A stretch of 64,000 nucleotides of DNA from an uncultured Acidimicrobiales bacterium (GCA_938038785.1 CALHTB010000034.1:1-64000); one strand, 5' to 3'; positions 1-9,026 are shown, counted from the first letter of the stretch. The notes: generated by a model from the sequence alone, not told the origin. A program made the numbers and translations.

Positions 1-19
1 CACCTCGGCTCCGGTCACC

Positions 20-877
20 TCACGAGCCGTCTTCGAGGATCAGCTGACCTGCCGCCGTGTTGCTGGCTGGCACGTGATAGTGCCGGTGAACTTCGGTGGG
101 TGCTGCGCCTCCAGCCAAGTCGCTCATGGCGCCGCGGGCGACGAGCCACATGACGAGCTCGATGCCTTCCGAGCCGCCCTCTCGGACGTACTCGACGTGC
201 TCCATCGTGGCGAGGTCTTCAGGGTCGGCAACCATGCGGTCGAAGAAGGCGTGGTCCCACTCTGGGTTAATCAGTCCTGCTCGTTGTCCCTGCAGCTGAT
301 GGCTCATGCCGCCGGTGCCCCAGATCTGCACATCGAGATCCTCGTCGAATGTGTCGACGGCACGACGGATGGCTTTGCCGAGCTCGAGGCAGCGTTTCCC
401 TGATGGGATGGGGTACTGCACCACGTTGACGAATAGCGGGATCACCTTGCACGGCCAGGCATCGGGCTGGTCGTACATGACCGACAGCGGCACGGTGCAG
501 CCGTGATCCACCGGGATGTTGTTCACCAACGTCAGGTCAAAGTCGGACTGGATAACCGAGTGGGCAATGTGTGCGGCGAGGGCTGGATGGCCTTCGACGA
601 TCGGTACTGGTCGCGATCCCCAACCCTCGTCGGCAGGCTCGAACGTTTCGGACATACCGAGGGCGAAGGTCGGCACGATGTCGAGGCCGAACGCATTCGC
701 ATGATCGTTGAACACGAGGATGACGACGTCGGGCGTGTTCTCCTCCGCCCACTTCCGACCGGGCTCATAGCCGTCGAAGAGCGGCTTGAAGTAATCGTCC
801 TGGGTCAGACCCTTGTCAACGGCTGCGCCGATAAGCGGCACGTGCGAGGTGTACACCGATGCGCTGATGTGAGCCAT
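20..877 (-). CDS. ligB: Protocatechuate 4,5-dioxygenase beta subunit (LigB family)
   Basis: ORF 20..1072; likely start at internal ATG (MAHISASVYTSHVPLIGAA) preceded by AAGGAGA. LigB-type motifs FNDHANAF, VDHGCTVPLS, GTGGMSHQLQGQRAGLINPEWD. Confidence 0.93.
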   Translation of the reverse strand: MAHISASVYTSHVPLIGAAVDKGLTQDDYFKPLFDGYEPGRKWAEENTPDVVILVFNDHANAFGLDIVPTFALGMSETFEPADEGWGSRPVPIVEGHPALAAHIAHSVIQSDFDLTLVNNIPVDHGCTVPLSVMYDQPDAWPCKVIPLFVNVVQYPIPSGKRCLELGKAIRRAVDTFDEDLDVQIWGTGGMSHQLQGQRAGLINPEWDHAFFDRMVADPEDLATMEHVEYVREGGSEGIELVMWLVARGAMSDLAGGAAPTEVHRHYHVPASNTAAGQLILEDGS

Positions 878-883
878 TATGAG

Positions 884-958
884 TTCTCCTTGTTTCGCTC
901 GGCACTTCCGGCCGAGATCCGCGGAGACCGACATGGTCCTCCGCTTCGCTCCGTCCCC
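884..958 (-). repeat. Dispersed structured element, copy A, in the ligA-ligB intercistronic region
   Basis: Minus strand GGGGACGGAGCGAAGCGGAGGACCATGTCGGTCTCCGCGGATCTCGGCCGGAAGTGCCGAGCGAAACAAGGAG; shares CCGCGGATCTCGRCCGGRAGTGYYGAG with 27851-27929 and 35443-35515. Confidence 0.7.
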
Positions 959-986
959 TTGAGCGGCTGAATACAGCGTTGTTGGT

Positions 987-1415
987 TCACGAGCGTGTCT
1001 TCTTTTTGGTGGTGGGATCGCCGCCGTCTTCCCATTCGTGGAGGTAACGGTTGCCCTCGGGCGAACGGCCACCGTCGATCATCATCTGCCGATGGTCATC
1101 GGCATCGTTCTCGGTCATCGAGCTCACGATCTGGACGTAGTTCAGGCCGTCGGTGGCGCCGATCTTGGCGCAGTAGTAGATGTTCCCGCCGAGCGCGAGG
1201 ATCCGGTTGAAGTCGCGGTCTCGGACTGCCTGCTTCTGGTCTTCGGTCATTGGCCATTGGTCGAGGTAGGCATCCTCATCGGCCTTGAACTTCTCGCGGT
1301 TCTCCTCGTCCTTGAGCGACATGGCGAACATGTTGAGGTGATAGCCCATTGCGGCCTGGTCGGTGTCGAAGATTGTCGTCCCCGGGATGTCGAGATATGG
1401 CTTATCAAGTCCCAT
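987..1415 (-). CDS. ligA: Protocatechuate 4,5-dioxygenase alpha subunit (LigA family)
   Basis: MGLDKPYLDIPGTTIFD...LGGNIYYCAKIGATDGLNYVQIVSSMT; LigA-type small subunit next to ligB. Confidence 0.9.
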   Translation of the reverse strand: MGLDKPYLDIPGTTIFDTDQAAMGYHLNMFAMSLKDEENREKFKADEDAYLDQWPMTEDQKQAVRDRDFNRILALGGNIYYCAKIGATDGLNYVQIVSSMTENDADDHRQMMIDGGRSPEGNRYLHEWEDGGDPTTKKKTRS

Positions 1416-1433
1416 GGTTCGTGCTCCTTTACT

Positions 1434-1462
1434 GAACAGTGAGGGACTGTCCCTAACTGTTC
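1434..1462. repeat. Palindrome containing an AGGGACtGTCCCT core
   Basis: GAACAGTgAGGGACtGTCCCTaACTGTTC, perfect inverted repeat; core shared with 5001-5033 and 8141-8173. Confidence 0.75.
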
Positions 1463-1463
1463 A

Positions 1464-2630
1464 CTAGTAGTCGAGGCCGACGTATTGCTCGGCGATCGAT
1501 CGTCGGGCTGATTCGGATCGGGTGAGGTAGGCGAGGTCTTCTTCTCGCATGCGCTGATCGAACGACGATTCGCCGGGGAAGCGATGAAGTAGAACTGTCA
1601 TCCACCACGAGAAACGAACCGTCGACCACACCCGCTTGAGCGCGGTCTCGGAGTAGGCGGCCAGCTTGGCTGGCTCACCGGCGTATCGGGCAACGAAAGC
1701 TTCGGAGAGGTAGTGCACGTCTGCGATAGCGAGGTTGAGCCCCTTGGCACCGGTTGGCGGGACGATGTGCGCCGCATCGCCAGCGAGGAAGAGGTTCCCG
1801 TACTGCATTGGCTCGATGACCTCGCTGCGCAGCGGAGCGATCGACTTCTCGATCGATGGGCCGGTGACGACGAGCTCGGCTTGCGACTCGGGAAGGCGAG
1901 CGAGCAGCTCGGTCCAGAAGCGATCGTCAGACCAATCGTCGACGGTGTCGTCGAGCGAGCACTGCACGTAATAGCGGCTGAGCATCGGGTTGCGTTCCGA
2001 ACACAGGGCGAAGCCCTTCTCGTTGTTGGCATACAGCAGATGCGGTAGCGGGGGAGTTTCAGACAAGATGCCGAGCCAGCCAAACGGGTAGGCCCGTTCG
2101 AACTCGGTCCGCTTGTTGTCGGGGATCGCCTTGCGGCTCACCCCGTGTTGGCCATCGCAACCTGCAATGAAGTCGCAGTCGACGCGCTGGGTTTCCCCGT
2201 TGGTGGTGAACGTGACGTACGGGCTGTCGGTGGTGATGTCGTGGAGTTCGACGTCACTCGATTCGAAGATGATGTTGAGGTTCTCTCGCTCGGCGGCGGC
2301 GTAGAGGTCTTCCTGCACCTTGGTTTGTCCGTAGGCCATCATTGGCTTCCCGGCGAGCTTCTGGAACTCGATGTCGAGGATCTCGTTGCCGCCCCAGCCG
2401 ATCTTCACCTGGTCATGGCGATGCCCTTCGGCGTGGAGTCGTTCACCCAGGCCGATCGATTCGAGCAGTTCGACGCTCGTCCATTCGAGAACGCCCGCTC
2501 GGATGCGATCGAGCACATACGGCTTCGACTGGCGCTCGATGACGATCGACTCGATGCCACGCTGGTGCAAGATTAACGACAGGAGTGCACCTGCCGGGCC
2601 TGCACCAATGATCGCTACCTGTGTTTTCAC
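1464..2630 (-). CDS. pobA: 4-hydroxybenzoate 3-monooxygenase (FAD)
   Basis: ORF 1464..2672; GTG start VKTQVAIIGAGPAGALLSLIL; GAGPAG and GDAAHIVPPTGAKGLNLAIADV motifs. Confidence 0.93.
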   Translation of the reverse strand: MKTQVAIIGAGPAGALLSLILHQRGIESIVIERQSKPYVLDRIRAGVLEWTSVELLESIGLGERLHAEGHRHDQVKIGWGGNEILDIEFQKLAGKPMMAYGQTKVQEDLYAAAERENLNIIFESSDVELHDITTDSPYVTFTTNGETQRVDCDFIAGCDGQHGVSRKAIPDNKRTEFERAYPFGWLGILSETPPLPHLLYANNEKGFALCSERNPMLSRYYVQCSLDDTVDDWSDDRFWTELLARLPESQAELVVTGPSIEKSIAPLRSEVIEPMQYGNLFLAGDAAHIVPPTGAKGLNLAIADVHYLSEAFVARYAGEPAKLAAYSETALKRVWSTVRFSWWMTVLLHRFPGESSFDQRMREEDLAYLTRSESARRSIAEQYVGLDY

Positions 2631-2708
2631 TAGGTGCTCCCCCGAGCTGGCTGTAGACAGGATTGTCGACAATCTGAACCTACCGCTCGCACGCGGTCGC
2701 GATCAAAC

Positions 2709-3350
2709 CTAACGAACGTTAGCATCTCCCCAACGGTGGAGAACTTCGATCACCGACTCGAGATGTGCGGTCATCGCAGCCGCCGCTGCCGCTTCGTCTC
2801 CGGCAACCACTGCGTCGACAATCGCCGCATGCTGTTCGAGCGAATCAGCCGAGCGGCCCGGCATCACGGCCAGACGGTACTGGTGATGCGCGGCGCGGTT
2901 ACGCAGGTTGGCAACGAGCTCAGCGGCAATGTCGTGGCCGCTCATCTCGCGCAGGCGACGATGCAGAACCCGGTTGAGCTCGGAGTACGCCTTGCCCTCG
3001 TCGTTGCCGACTGCCGTGCGCATCTGCTCGATGATGTCGCGCAGCTCAGCATGATCCTTCTCGGTTGCATGTCGGGCCGCCTGCGCCGCGATCAAACTTT
3101 CGAGGACCGAACGCGCTTCGGTGATCTGTATTGCCTCGGTAATGCTGATCCGCCGAACCGTGGCGCCCCGGTTCTCCTCGCGCTCGACGAGGCCTTCAGT
3201 CGTTAGCGCCACAATCGCCGAGCGGATTGCTGCCCGGCCACAGGTGTACTGCTCGGACAACTGCAATTCGAGCAGCCGGTCGCCGGGTGCGAATCGACCC
3301 GACAAGATGTCATCTCGGAGATCGTTGGTGATCATGTCCATTGGTGCCAT
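2709..3350 (-). CDS. GntR/FCD-family transcriptional regulator
   Basis: N-terminal wHTH (DDILSGRFAPGDRLLELQLSEQYTCGRAAIRSAI), C-terminal FCD-like helices. Confidence 0.9.
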   Translation of the reverse strand: MAPMDMITNDLRDDILSGRFAPGDRLLELQLSEQYTCGRAAIRSAIVALTTEGLVEREENRGATVRRISITEAIQITEARSVLESLIAAQAARHATEKDHAELRDIIEQMRTAVGNDEGKAYSELNRVLHRRLREMSGHDIAAELVANLRNRAAHHQYRLAVMPGRSADSLEQHAAIVDAVVAGDEAAAAAAMTAHLESVIEVLHRWGDANVR

Positions 3351-3354
3351 TCAA

Positions 3355-4266
3355 TCATTTGCCGAAGTCGTAGAGCGCTTCCGGGTTGTCGACGAGGATC
3401 TGGTTCCGAAGTGTCTCGTCGGGCACGATGCGGCCAAGAAGGTCGAGCAGCTCGCCCTCGTCGGGCATGTCGACCAGATTTGGGTGCGGCCAGTCGGTAC
3501 CCCACAAGATCCGGTCGGGCGCTGCAGCAACGACGGCTTGGGCGATCGGGACGACGTCGTCGTACGGAGCATTGCGCCCTTCGGTCAGCCGTTCGGCGCA
3601 CGAGATTTTGACCCAGCACTTGTCGTCGGTGCGGAGCCGAGCGAGGAGCAGGCGAAGCGGCTCTTGGTCGAGCCCGTCAACGGCGGGGACTCGAGCCATG
3701 TGATCGATGATGTACGGCACCGGCATGTCGTCGAGCATCGAGCTGTAGTGCGCGAAGTCTTTGGCATCGAGATGCAGCACGATATGCCAGCCCATCGGGG
3801 CAACCCGGTGGACCAGTCGCCAGAACATGTCGATGTCCGGTGCTCCGCCAAGGTGGGCGACGAAGTTGAAGCGAATACCGCGCACGTTGTTGGCATGTAG
3901 GTCGGCGAGGTCGTCGTCGGTGAACGACTCGTCGATCATCGCCACCCCGGCGAATCGATTCGGGGCCCGTTGGATCGCGTCGATCATTGCCGAGTTGTCG
4001 GTGCCATGGCAGCTGGCCTGCACGAATACGGCACGGCTGAGCCCAAGCCGCTCTTGGAGACGGAGGAAGTCGTCGATTCCCGAATCGGGTGGCGTGTACT
4101 TGCGGTTCGGCGAGAACGGAAAGGACTCGGCGGGCCCAAAGACATGACAGTGGGCATCGCATGCCAGCGGGGGAGGAATGACCGAGCTCGGGGCACTCGC
4201 TTCGGGCCGTGGGCCAGGAACGGTTCGTTCGAGCGGGAAGTCGTGGGGAGGATTAGTGGTGGCCAC
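3355..4266 (-). CDS. ligI: 2-pyrone-4,6-dicarboxylate hydrolase-like amidohydrolase
   Basis: CDAHCHVFGPAESFPF, GTDWPHPN motifs; lig cluster context. Confidence 0.85.
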   Translation of the reverse strand: MATTNPPHDFPLERTVPGPRPEASAPSSVIPPPLACDAHCHVFGPAESFPFSPNRKYTPPDSGIDDFLRLQERLGLSRAVFVQASCHGTDNSAMIDAIQRAPNRFAGVAMIDESFTDDDLADLHANNVRGIRFNFVAHLGGAPDIDMFWRLVHRVAPMGWHIVLHLDAKDFAHYSSMLDDMPVPYIIDHMARVPAVDGLDQEPLRLLLARLRTDDKCWVKISCAERLTEGRNAPYDDVVPIAQAVVAAAPDRILWGTDWPHPNLVDMPDEGELLDLLGRIVPDETLRNQILVDNPEALYDFGK

Positions 4267-4269
4267 TGG

Positions 4270-5406
4270 CTAGCCCTTCGCTCGTGGAAACACTGCTCTT
4301 GGGAAAACCGTGCCGTCCATCAGCTTGCGAGCGGTTCGCACAATGCCCGCTCGCGTCACTTCGACGCTGCCATCGTCGGTGTGCGTGATCTCGACAGTTG
4401 CGTCGAAGAACCCGGTTGGGTGTTCGAGTCGTACGCGGTCGTCGATGGGATCGAGGGTCACCGTGTCTGCTGTGCTGCCGGGCAGTAGTGCTGCTGTCGC
4501 GACGGATACTGCACCCAGCACTCCGATCGCTTCGTGACATCGATGAGGGATGAACGTTCGGGTGCTCAGGTTCCCGTCGCGGGTCGGCGCCGACACCATG
4601 GTGAGTTTTGGGACGGTCGTGTCGGTGACGTCGCCCAGGTTCATCATCGGCCCGGCAGCAAGTCGGATGGCTTCGAGGGTGGCGCGAAGGTCGTCGTTGG
4701 TCTCGAGCTCGGTAGGCGTCTCGTCGCCGGCGATTCCAAGGTCGCTCGCTCGCATAACCACGACCGGCATTCCGTTGTCGATCATGGTGCACTCGACGCC
4801 GTTGATCACGTCGACCACATTGCCAGTCGGCAGCATGGCCCCACAGCTGCTGCCACCCAGATCGTCGAAGTCGAGGTGAATCGCTGCAGCGGTGCCAGGC
4901 ACGCCCGATATTGCCGTGTCCCCGTCGTACACCGGCGCACCATCGGCCACCGAGAAACTGGCGGTGGCCACGGTGTCGGTGTTCAGCATCAAAATCCGAA
5001 GTGGCGAATTAGGGACAGTCCCTAATCCGCCACATAGCCCGCGTTCGTAGGCGAATGGGCCGACGCCGGCGAGGAGGTTGCCGCAGTTCTGACGGTCGGA
5101 CACCTGGTCGGTGTCGACTCCCACCTGAAGGAAGAGGTATTCGACGTCGGCTCGGTCGTCGGTGCATGGGCCGACGATGGCCACCTTCGAGGTCAGCGGG
5201 TGGGCACCGCCGATACCGTCGATCTGCCGGGCATCGGGCGAGCCCATGATGCGACGTAGCAGGTCGTCCCGTTCCGCCTCGTCGCTCGGCAAGTCGGATG
5301 CCAAAAAGTACGCGCCCTTCGACGACCCGCCTCGCAGCAACATGCTTGGGACGCCATCGACCATGTATGAAGTGTAGTCTGCGATTGTCAACGATTTTGT
5401 TGACAT
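4270..5406 (-). CDS. 4-oxalomesaconate tautomerase, PrpF family (GalD/LigU-like)
   Basis: ORF 4270..5730; likely start MSTKSLTIADYT... (5406) or MVDGVPSML... (5364); VPSMLLRGGSSKGAYFLASDLP and GIGGAHPLTSKVAIV motifs. Confidence 0.85.
   Translation of the reverse strand: MSTKSLTIADYTSYMVDGVPSMLLRGGSSKGAYFLASDLPSDEAERDDLLRRIMGSPDARQIDGIGGAHPLTSKVAIVGPCTDDRADVEYLFLQVGVDTDQVSDRQNCGNLLAGVGPFAYERGLCGGLGTVPNSPLRILMLNTDTVATASFSVADGAPVYDGDTAISGVPGTAAAIHLDFDDLGGSSCGAMLPTGNVVDVINGVECTMIDNGMPVVVMRASDLGIAGDETPTELETNDDLRATLEAIRLAAGPMMNLGDVTDTTVPKLTMVSAPTRDGNLSTRTFIPHRCHEAIGVLGAVSVATAALLPGSTADTVTLDPIDDRVRLEHPTGFFDATVEITHTDDGSVEVTRAGIVRTARKLMDGTVFPRAVFPRAKG
5001..5033. repeat. 33-bp palindrome inside the PrpF-family CDS
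   Basis: GTGGCGAATTAGGGACAGTCCCTAATCCGCCAC; near-identical to 8141-8173; read in frame as part of GGLGTVPNSPLR. Confidence 0.9.
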
Positions 5407-5466
5407 TCGGGTACTTGCGAGCTCGCTGAACGCTGTGGCTCTCGAAAGAATAAGGACAACACCAAA

Positions 5467-6429
5467 ATGAAGATCGCACTCGGTGGAACCGGCGCATTCT
5501 CCACTAAGCACCTCGACGGACTGAAGAACATTGACGACGTTGAGGTCGTGTCGGTTTTCGGACGCACTCCCGACCGCACCGAGGCGTACGCCGCCGAGCA
5601 CGGCATTCCACACTGGTGCACCGATCTCGACGAAGTGCTCGAGCACGACGAAGTCGAAGCTGTCATCCTCGCCACGCCAACGCAGATGCACGCGGCGCAG
5701 GCCATTGCCTGTATGGAAGCGGGCAAGCACGTCGAGGTCGAGATTCCGCTCGCCGACTCACTCGCCGATGCCCAGGCGGTCCTCGCCACCCAAGAGCGAA
5801 CCGGCCTCGTGTGCATGGTCGGCCACACCCGCCGCTTCAACCCGTCGCACCAGTGGGTGCACAACAAAATTCAGGCGGGCGAGTACACGATCCAACAGAT
5901 GGACGTGCAGACCTTCTTCTGGCGCCGCACGAACTCCAACGCCAAGGGCGAACCTCGCAGCTGGACCGACCATCTCCTCTGGCACCACGCCGCACACACC
6001 GTCGACCTGTTCCAGTACCAAACCGGCGAGAAGATCGTTGCCGCCAACGTCATGGAGGGTCCGCACCATCCCGAGCTCGGCATTGCGATGGACATGTCGA
6101 TCCAGATGAAGACCGAGACCGGACAGATCCTCACGCTGTCGCTGTCGTTCAACAACGACGGCCCGTTCGGAACCTTCTTCCGCTACATCGGCGACACTGG
6201 CACCTACCTCGCCCGCTACGACGACCTCATCACCGGCCGCGACGAAGTGATCGACGTGTCGAATGTCGACGTCAGCATGAATGGCATCGAGCTTCAGGAC
6301 CGCGAGTTCATCTCGGCCATCCGAGAAGGCCGCGAACCGAACAGCTCGGTGCAGCAAGTCATGGCCTGTTACGAAGCGCTGCATGCCCTTGAACAACAGC
6401 TCAGCCTCGAACAACAACTCGACGGGTAA
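5467..6429 (+). CDS. ligC: Gfo/Idh/MocA oxidoreductase, probable 4-carboxy-2-hydroxymuconate-6-semialdehyde dehydrogenase (LigC-like)
   Basis: MKIALGGTGAFSTKHLDGLKNIDDVEVVSVFGR Rossmann start; EIPLADS; lig context. Confidence 0.85.
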   Translation: MKIALGGTGAFSTKHLDGLKNIDDVEVVSVFGRTPDRTEAYAAEHGIPHWCTDLDEVLEHDEVEAVILATPTQMHAAQAIACMEAGKHVEVEIPLADSLADAQAVLATQERTGLVCMVGHTRRFNPSHQWVHNKIQAGEYTIQQMDVQTFFWRRTNSNAKGEPRSWTDHLLWHHAAHTVDLFQYQTGEKIVAANVMEGPHHPELGIAMDMSIQMKTETGQILTLSLSFNNDGPFGTFFRYIGDTGTYLARYDDLITGRDEVIDVSNVDVSMNGIELQDREFISAIREGREPNSSVQQVMACYEALHALEQQLSLEQQLDG

Positions 6430-6439
6430 CGGAGCTCAT

Positions 6440-7453
6440 ATGTCTCGGGTCATCGATTGCCACGGCCACTACACCACGTTCCCCCAAGGCGTCACCGACT
6501 GGCGCGAAGCCCAGAAGGCCGCGGTCGGGGCCGATCCTGCGTTCGTGGGTGAGAAGGGAACGATCAATGTCTCCGACGAGGAGATCATCGAGAGCATCGA
6601 GCTCAACCAGCTGAAGCTGCAGCGTGAACGCGGCGCCGACCTCACGATCTTCTCGCCCCGGGCCTCATGGATGGCTCATCACATCGGCAATGAGCACACG
6701 TCGAAGTTCTGGTCGCAACATCAGAACGAGCTCATCCGCCGGGTCTGTGACTTGTTCCCCGACAACTTCGCCCCCGGCCTCCAACTGCCGCAGTCGCCCG
6801 GCACCAGCATCGAGAGCTCGGTCATCGAGCTGCGTCGCTGCGTCGAGGAGATGGGTTTCGTGGGCTGCAACGTCAACCCCGACCCATCGGGTGGGTTTTG
6901 GAACGACACGCCACCGCTGTGGGACGAGTACTGGTGGCCGCTGTGGGAAGCCATGTGCGAACTCGACGTGCCTGCGATGATTCACGTGTCTGCGTCGTGC
7001 AACGATCACTTCTTCTCGACCGGCTCGCACTATCTCGGTGCCGACACAACTGCATGGATGCAGGCGCTGACGTCGGGGTTCATGTCGAACTTCGAGAACC
7101 TGCGCTTTGTCATTCCACACGGCGGCGGCGCCGTTCCCTATCACTGGGGCCGCTTTAAGGGCATGGCCCAAGACAAAGGTTGGGACTTCGACGGACTGCT
7201 CGATCACATCTACTTCGATACCTGCGTCTACCACCAGCCCGGCATCGACCTGCTCCTCGATGTCGTACCGACCGAGAACATTCTGTTCGCCTCCGAGATG
7301 GTCGGCGCCGTCCGCGGCATCAACGAAGAGACCGGCAAGTACTGGGACGACACCAAGGTCTACATCGACAACTCGACGCTCGATGACGCGCAGAAACAGA
7401 TGGTCTTCGAAGACAACATCCTGAAGGTCTACCCACGATTGGAACTGTCATGA
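6440..7453 (+). CDS. ligJ: 4-oxalomesaconate hydratase-like amidohydrolase (LigJ)
   Basis: MSRVIDCHGHYTTFPQG; IPHGGGAVPYHWGRFKG; start chosen inside ORF 6281..7453. Confidence 0.87.
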   Translation: MSRVIDCHGHYTTFPQGVTDWREAQKAAVGADPAFVGEKGTINVSDEEIIESIELNQLKLQRERGADLTIFSPRASWMAHHIGNEHTSKFWSQHQNELIRRVCDLFPDNFAPGLQLPQSPGTSIESSVIELRRCVEEMGFVGCNVNPDPSGGFWNDTPPLWDEYWWPLWEAMCELDVPAMIHVSASCNDHFFSTGSHYLGADTTAWMQALTSGFMSNFENLRFVIPHGGGAVPYHWGRFKGMAQDKGWDFDGLLDHIYFDTCVYHQPGIDLLLDVVPTENILFASEMVGAVRGINEETGKYWDDTKVYIDNSTLDDAQKQMVFEDNILKVYPRLELS

Positions 7454-8127
7454 CCCACATCGTTCGCCGCACGATCGAACGAGCTCCGCTCGACATCGTC
7501 GACCAGCTCGCCCCCATCGGCACCGCCACGGTGCACGAGGCCATTGGCCGTCGCGGCTACGTCGGCCCCGAGCTCAAGCCGATTCAGCAGAACGTCAAAG
7601 TCGCTGGCACGGCAGTCACGGTGCTCAGCCACCCAGGCGACAACGGCATGATCCACGCTGCGGTCGAGGTGTGCCAGGAGGGCGACATCCTGGTCGTCAC
7701 CACTACCGCACCGTCGACGCATGGAATGTTCGGCGACCTGCTCGCCACCTCGCTCATGACTCGCGGCGTCCGCGGTCTCGTCATGGATGCTGCGGTACGA
7801 GATACCCAGGATCTTCGCGAGATGGGCTTTCCCGTGTGGACCCGCCACGTGTCGTGCCAAGGCACGGTGAAGAACACGCCGGGCTCGGTCAACGTGCCGG
7901 TCTCGATCGACGGAACCATCATCAACCCAGGCGATGTCATCTGCGCTGACGACGACGGAGTGGTTGTGGTCGAACGAGCTGAAGCTGCTGTCGCTCTCGA
8001 GAACTCGAACGATCGCCTCGCCAAAGAAGCCGCCACTCGTGCCAAGCTCGAAGCCGGAGAACTCGGACTCGACTTCTATGGCCTGCGAGACAAGATCGCC
8101 GCCATGGGCGTCGAGTGGATCGACTAG
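7450..8127 (+). CDS. ligK: 4-carboxy-4-hydroxy-2-oxoadipate aldolase (LigK/RraA family)
   Basis: GTATVHEAIGRRGYVG, GDILVVTTTAPSTHGMFGDLLATSL, GLVMDAAVRDTQDLREMGFPVW; overlaps ligJ stop by 4 nt. Confidence 0.9.
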   Translation: MTHIVRRTIERAPLDIVDQLAPIGTATVHEAIGRRGYVGPELKPIQQNVKVAGTAVTVLSHPGDNGMIHAAVEVCQEGDILVVTTTAPSTHGMFGDLLATSLMTRGVRGLVMDAAVRDTQDLREMGFPVWTRHVSCQGTVKNTPGSVNVPVSIDGTIINPGDVICADDDGVVVVERAEAAVALENSNDRLAKEAATRAKLEAGELGLDFYGLRDKIAAMGVEWID

Positions 8128-8140
8128 GCAAAGCCACCAA

Positions 8141-8173
8141 GTGGCGGATTAGGGACAGTCCCTAATCCGCCAC
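8141..8173. repeat. 33-bp intergenic palindrome (same family as 5001-5033)
   Basis: GTGGCGGATTAGGGACAGTCCCTAATCCGCCAC, perfect inverted repeat. Confidence 0.92.
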
Positions 8174-8192
8174 TGAGAACTTGGAGACTGCA

Positions 8193-9026
8193 ATGGGACG
8201 ACACGCCATCAAGACACCACCGCACCACGCCACCTGGGCCGAGTTCTTGTCGGTCTGGAAAGAGGCCGATCAGATCGATGTGTTCGAGTCGGCGTGGAAC
8301 TGGGATCACTTTTACCCACTGGCCGAGCCGTTCGACGGCCCGAACCTCGAAGGTTGGACCATGCTCGGTGCGCTCGCCCAAGCAACGTCACGTATCCGCA
8401 TCGGCGCGATGGTCAACGGCATTCACCACCACCATCCCGCTGTCGTCGCCAACATGGCTGCCACCCTCGACCACCTGTCTGATGGTCGCTTCGAGCTGGG
8501 CCTTGGGGCGGGGTGGAACTTCCAAGAGTCGAACGCGTACGGCATCGCCCTCGGCGAGCTCCGCGATCGCAGCGACCGCCTTGAAGAAGGCGTCGAGGTC
8601 ATCAAGTCGCTGCTCGAAAACAAGTCGACGACCCACAAGGGCCGGTTCTTCGAACTGACCGACGCGTGGTGCGAGCCAAAGCCCGTGCAAGACAAGATCC
8701 CTGTGGTCATCGGCGGCAAAGGCAAGGTCCGCACGCTGCGCACCGTTGCAAAGTTCGCCGACCAGTGGGACATGACCTTCCCCGACACTCCCGCCGACTG
8801 GCTTGAGCTCGACGAAATCTTGCAGATGCACTGTGGCAAGGTCGGCCGCGACAGCAGCGAGATCACCCGGTCGGTGCACCTCGGCTTCGACGACACTGCA
8901 CCCGACGCGCTCGCGGAGAAAGCCGAGTCGTTCTTTGAGGCGGGTGTAGACATCATCGTCTGGTCGATGCGCGGCCCCATGGAGGCGTCTCGCTTGGCGC
9001 CATTTGCCGACGCACTACTTGGCTAA
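8193..9026 (+). CDS. LLM-class flavin (F420?)-dependent oxidoreductase
   Basis: Luciferase-like motifs (FESAWNWDHFYPL, GRFELGLGAGWNFQESNAYG, IPVVIGGKGKVRTLR); ATG at 8193, alternative TTG at 8181. Confidence 0.87.
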   Translation: MGRHAIKTPPHHATWAEFLSVWKEADQIDVFESAWNWDHFYPLAEPFDGPNLEGWTMLGALAQATSRIRIGAMVNGIHHHHPAVVANMAATLDHLSDGRFELGLGAGWNFQESNAYGIALGELRDRSDRLEEGVEVIKSLLENKSTTHKGRFFELTDAWCEPKPVQDKIPVVIGGKGKVRTLRTVAKFADQWDMTFPDTPADWLELDEILQMHCGKVGRDSSEITRSVHLGFDDTAPDALAEKAESFFEAGVDIIVWSMRGPMEASRLAPFADALLG

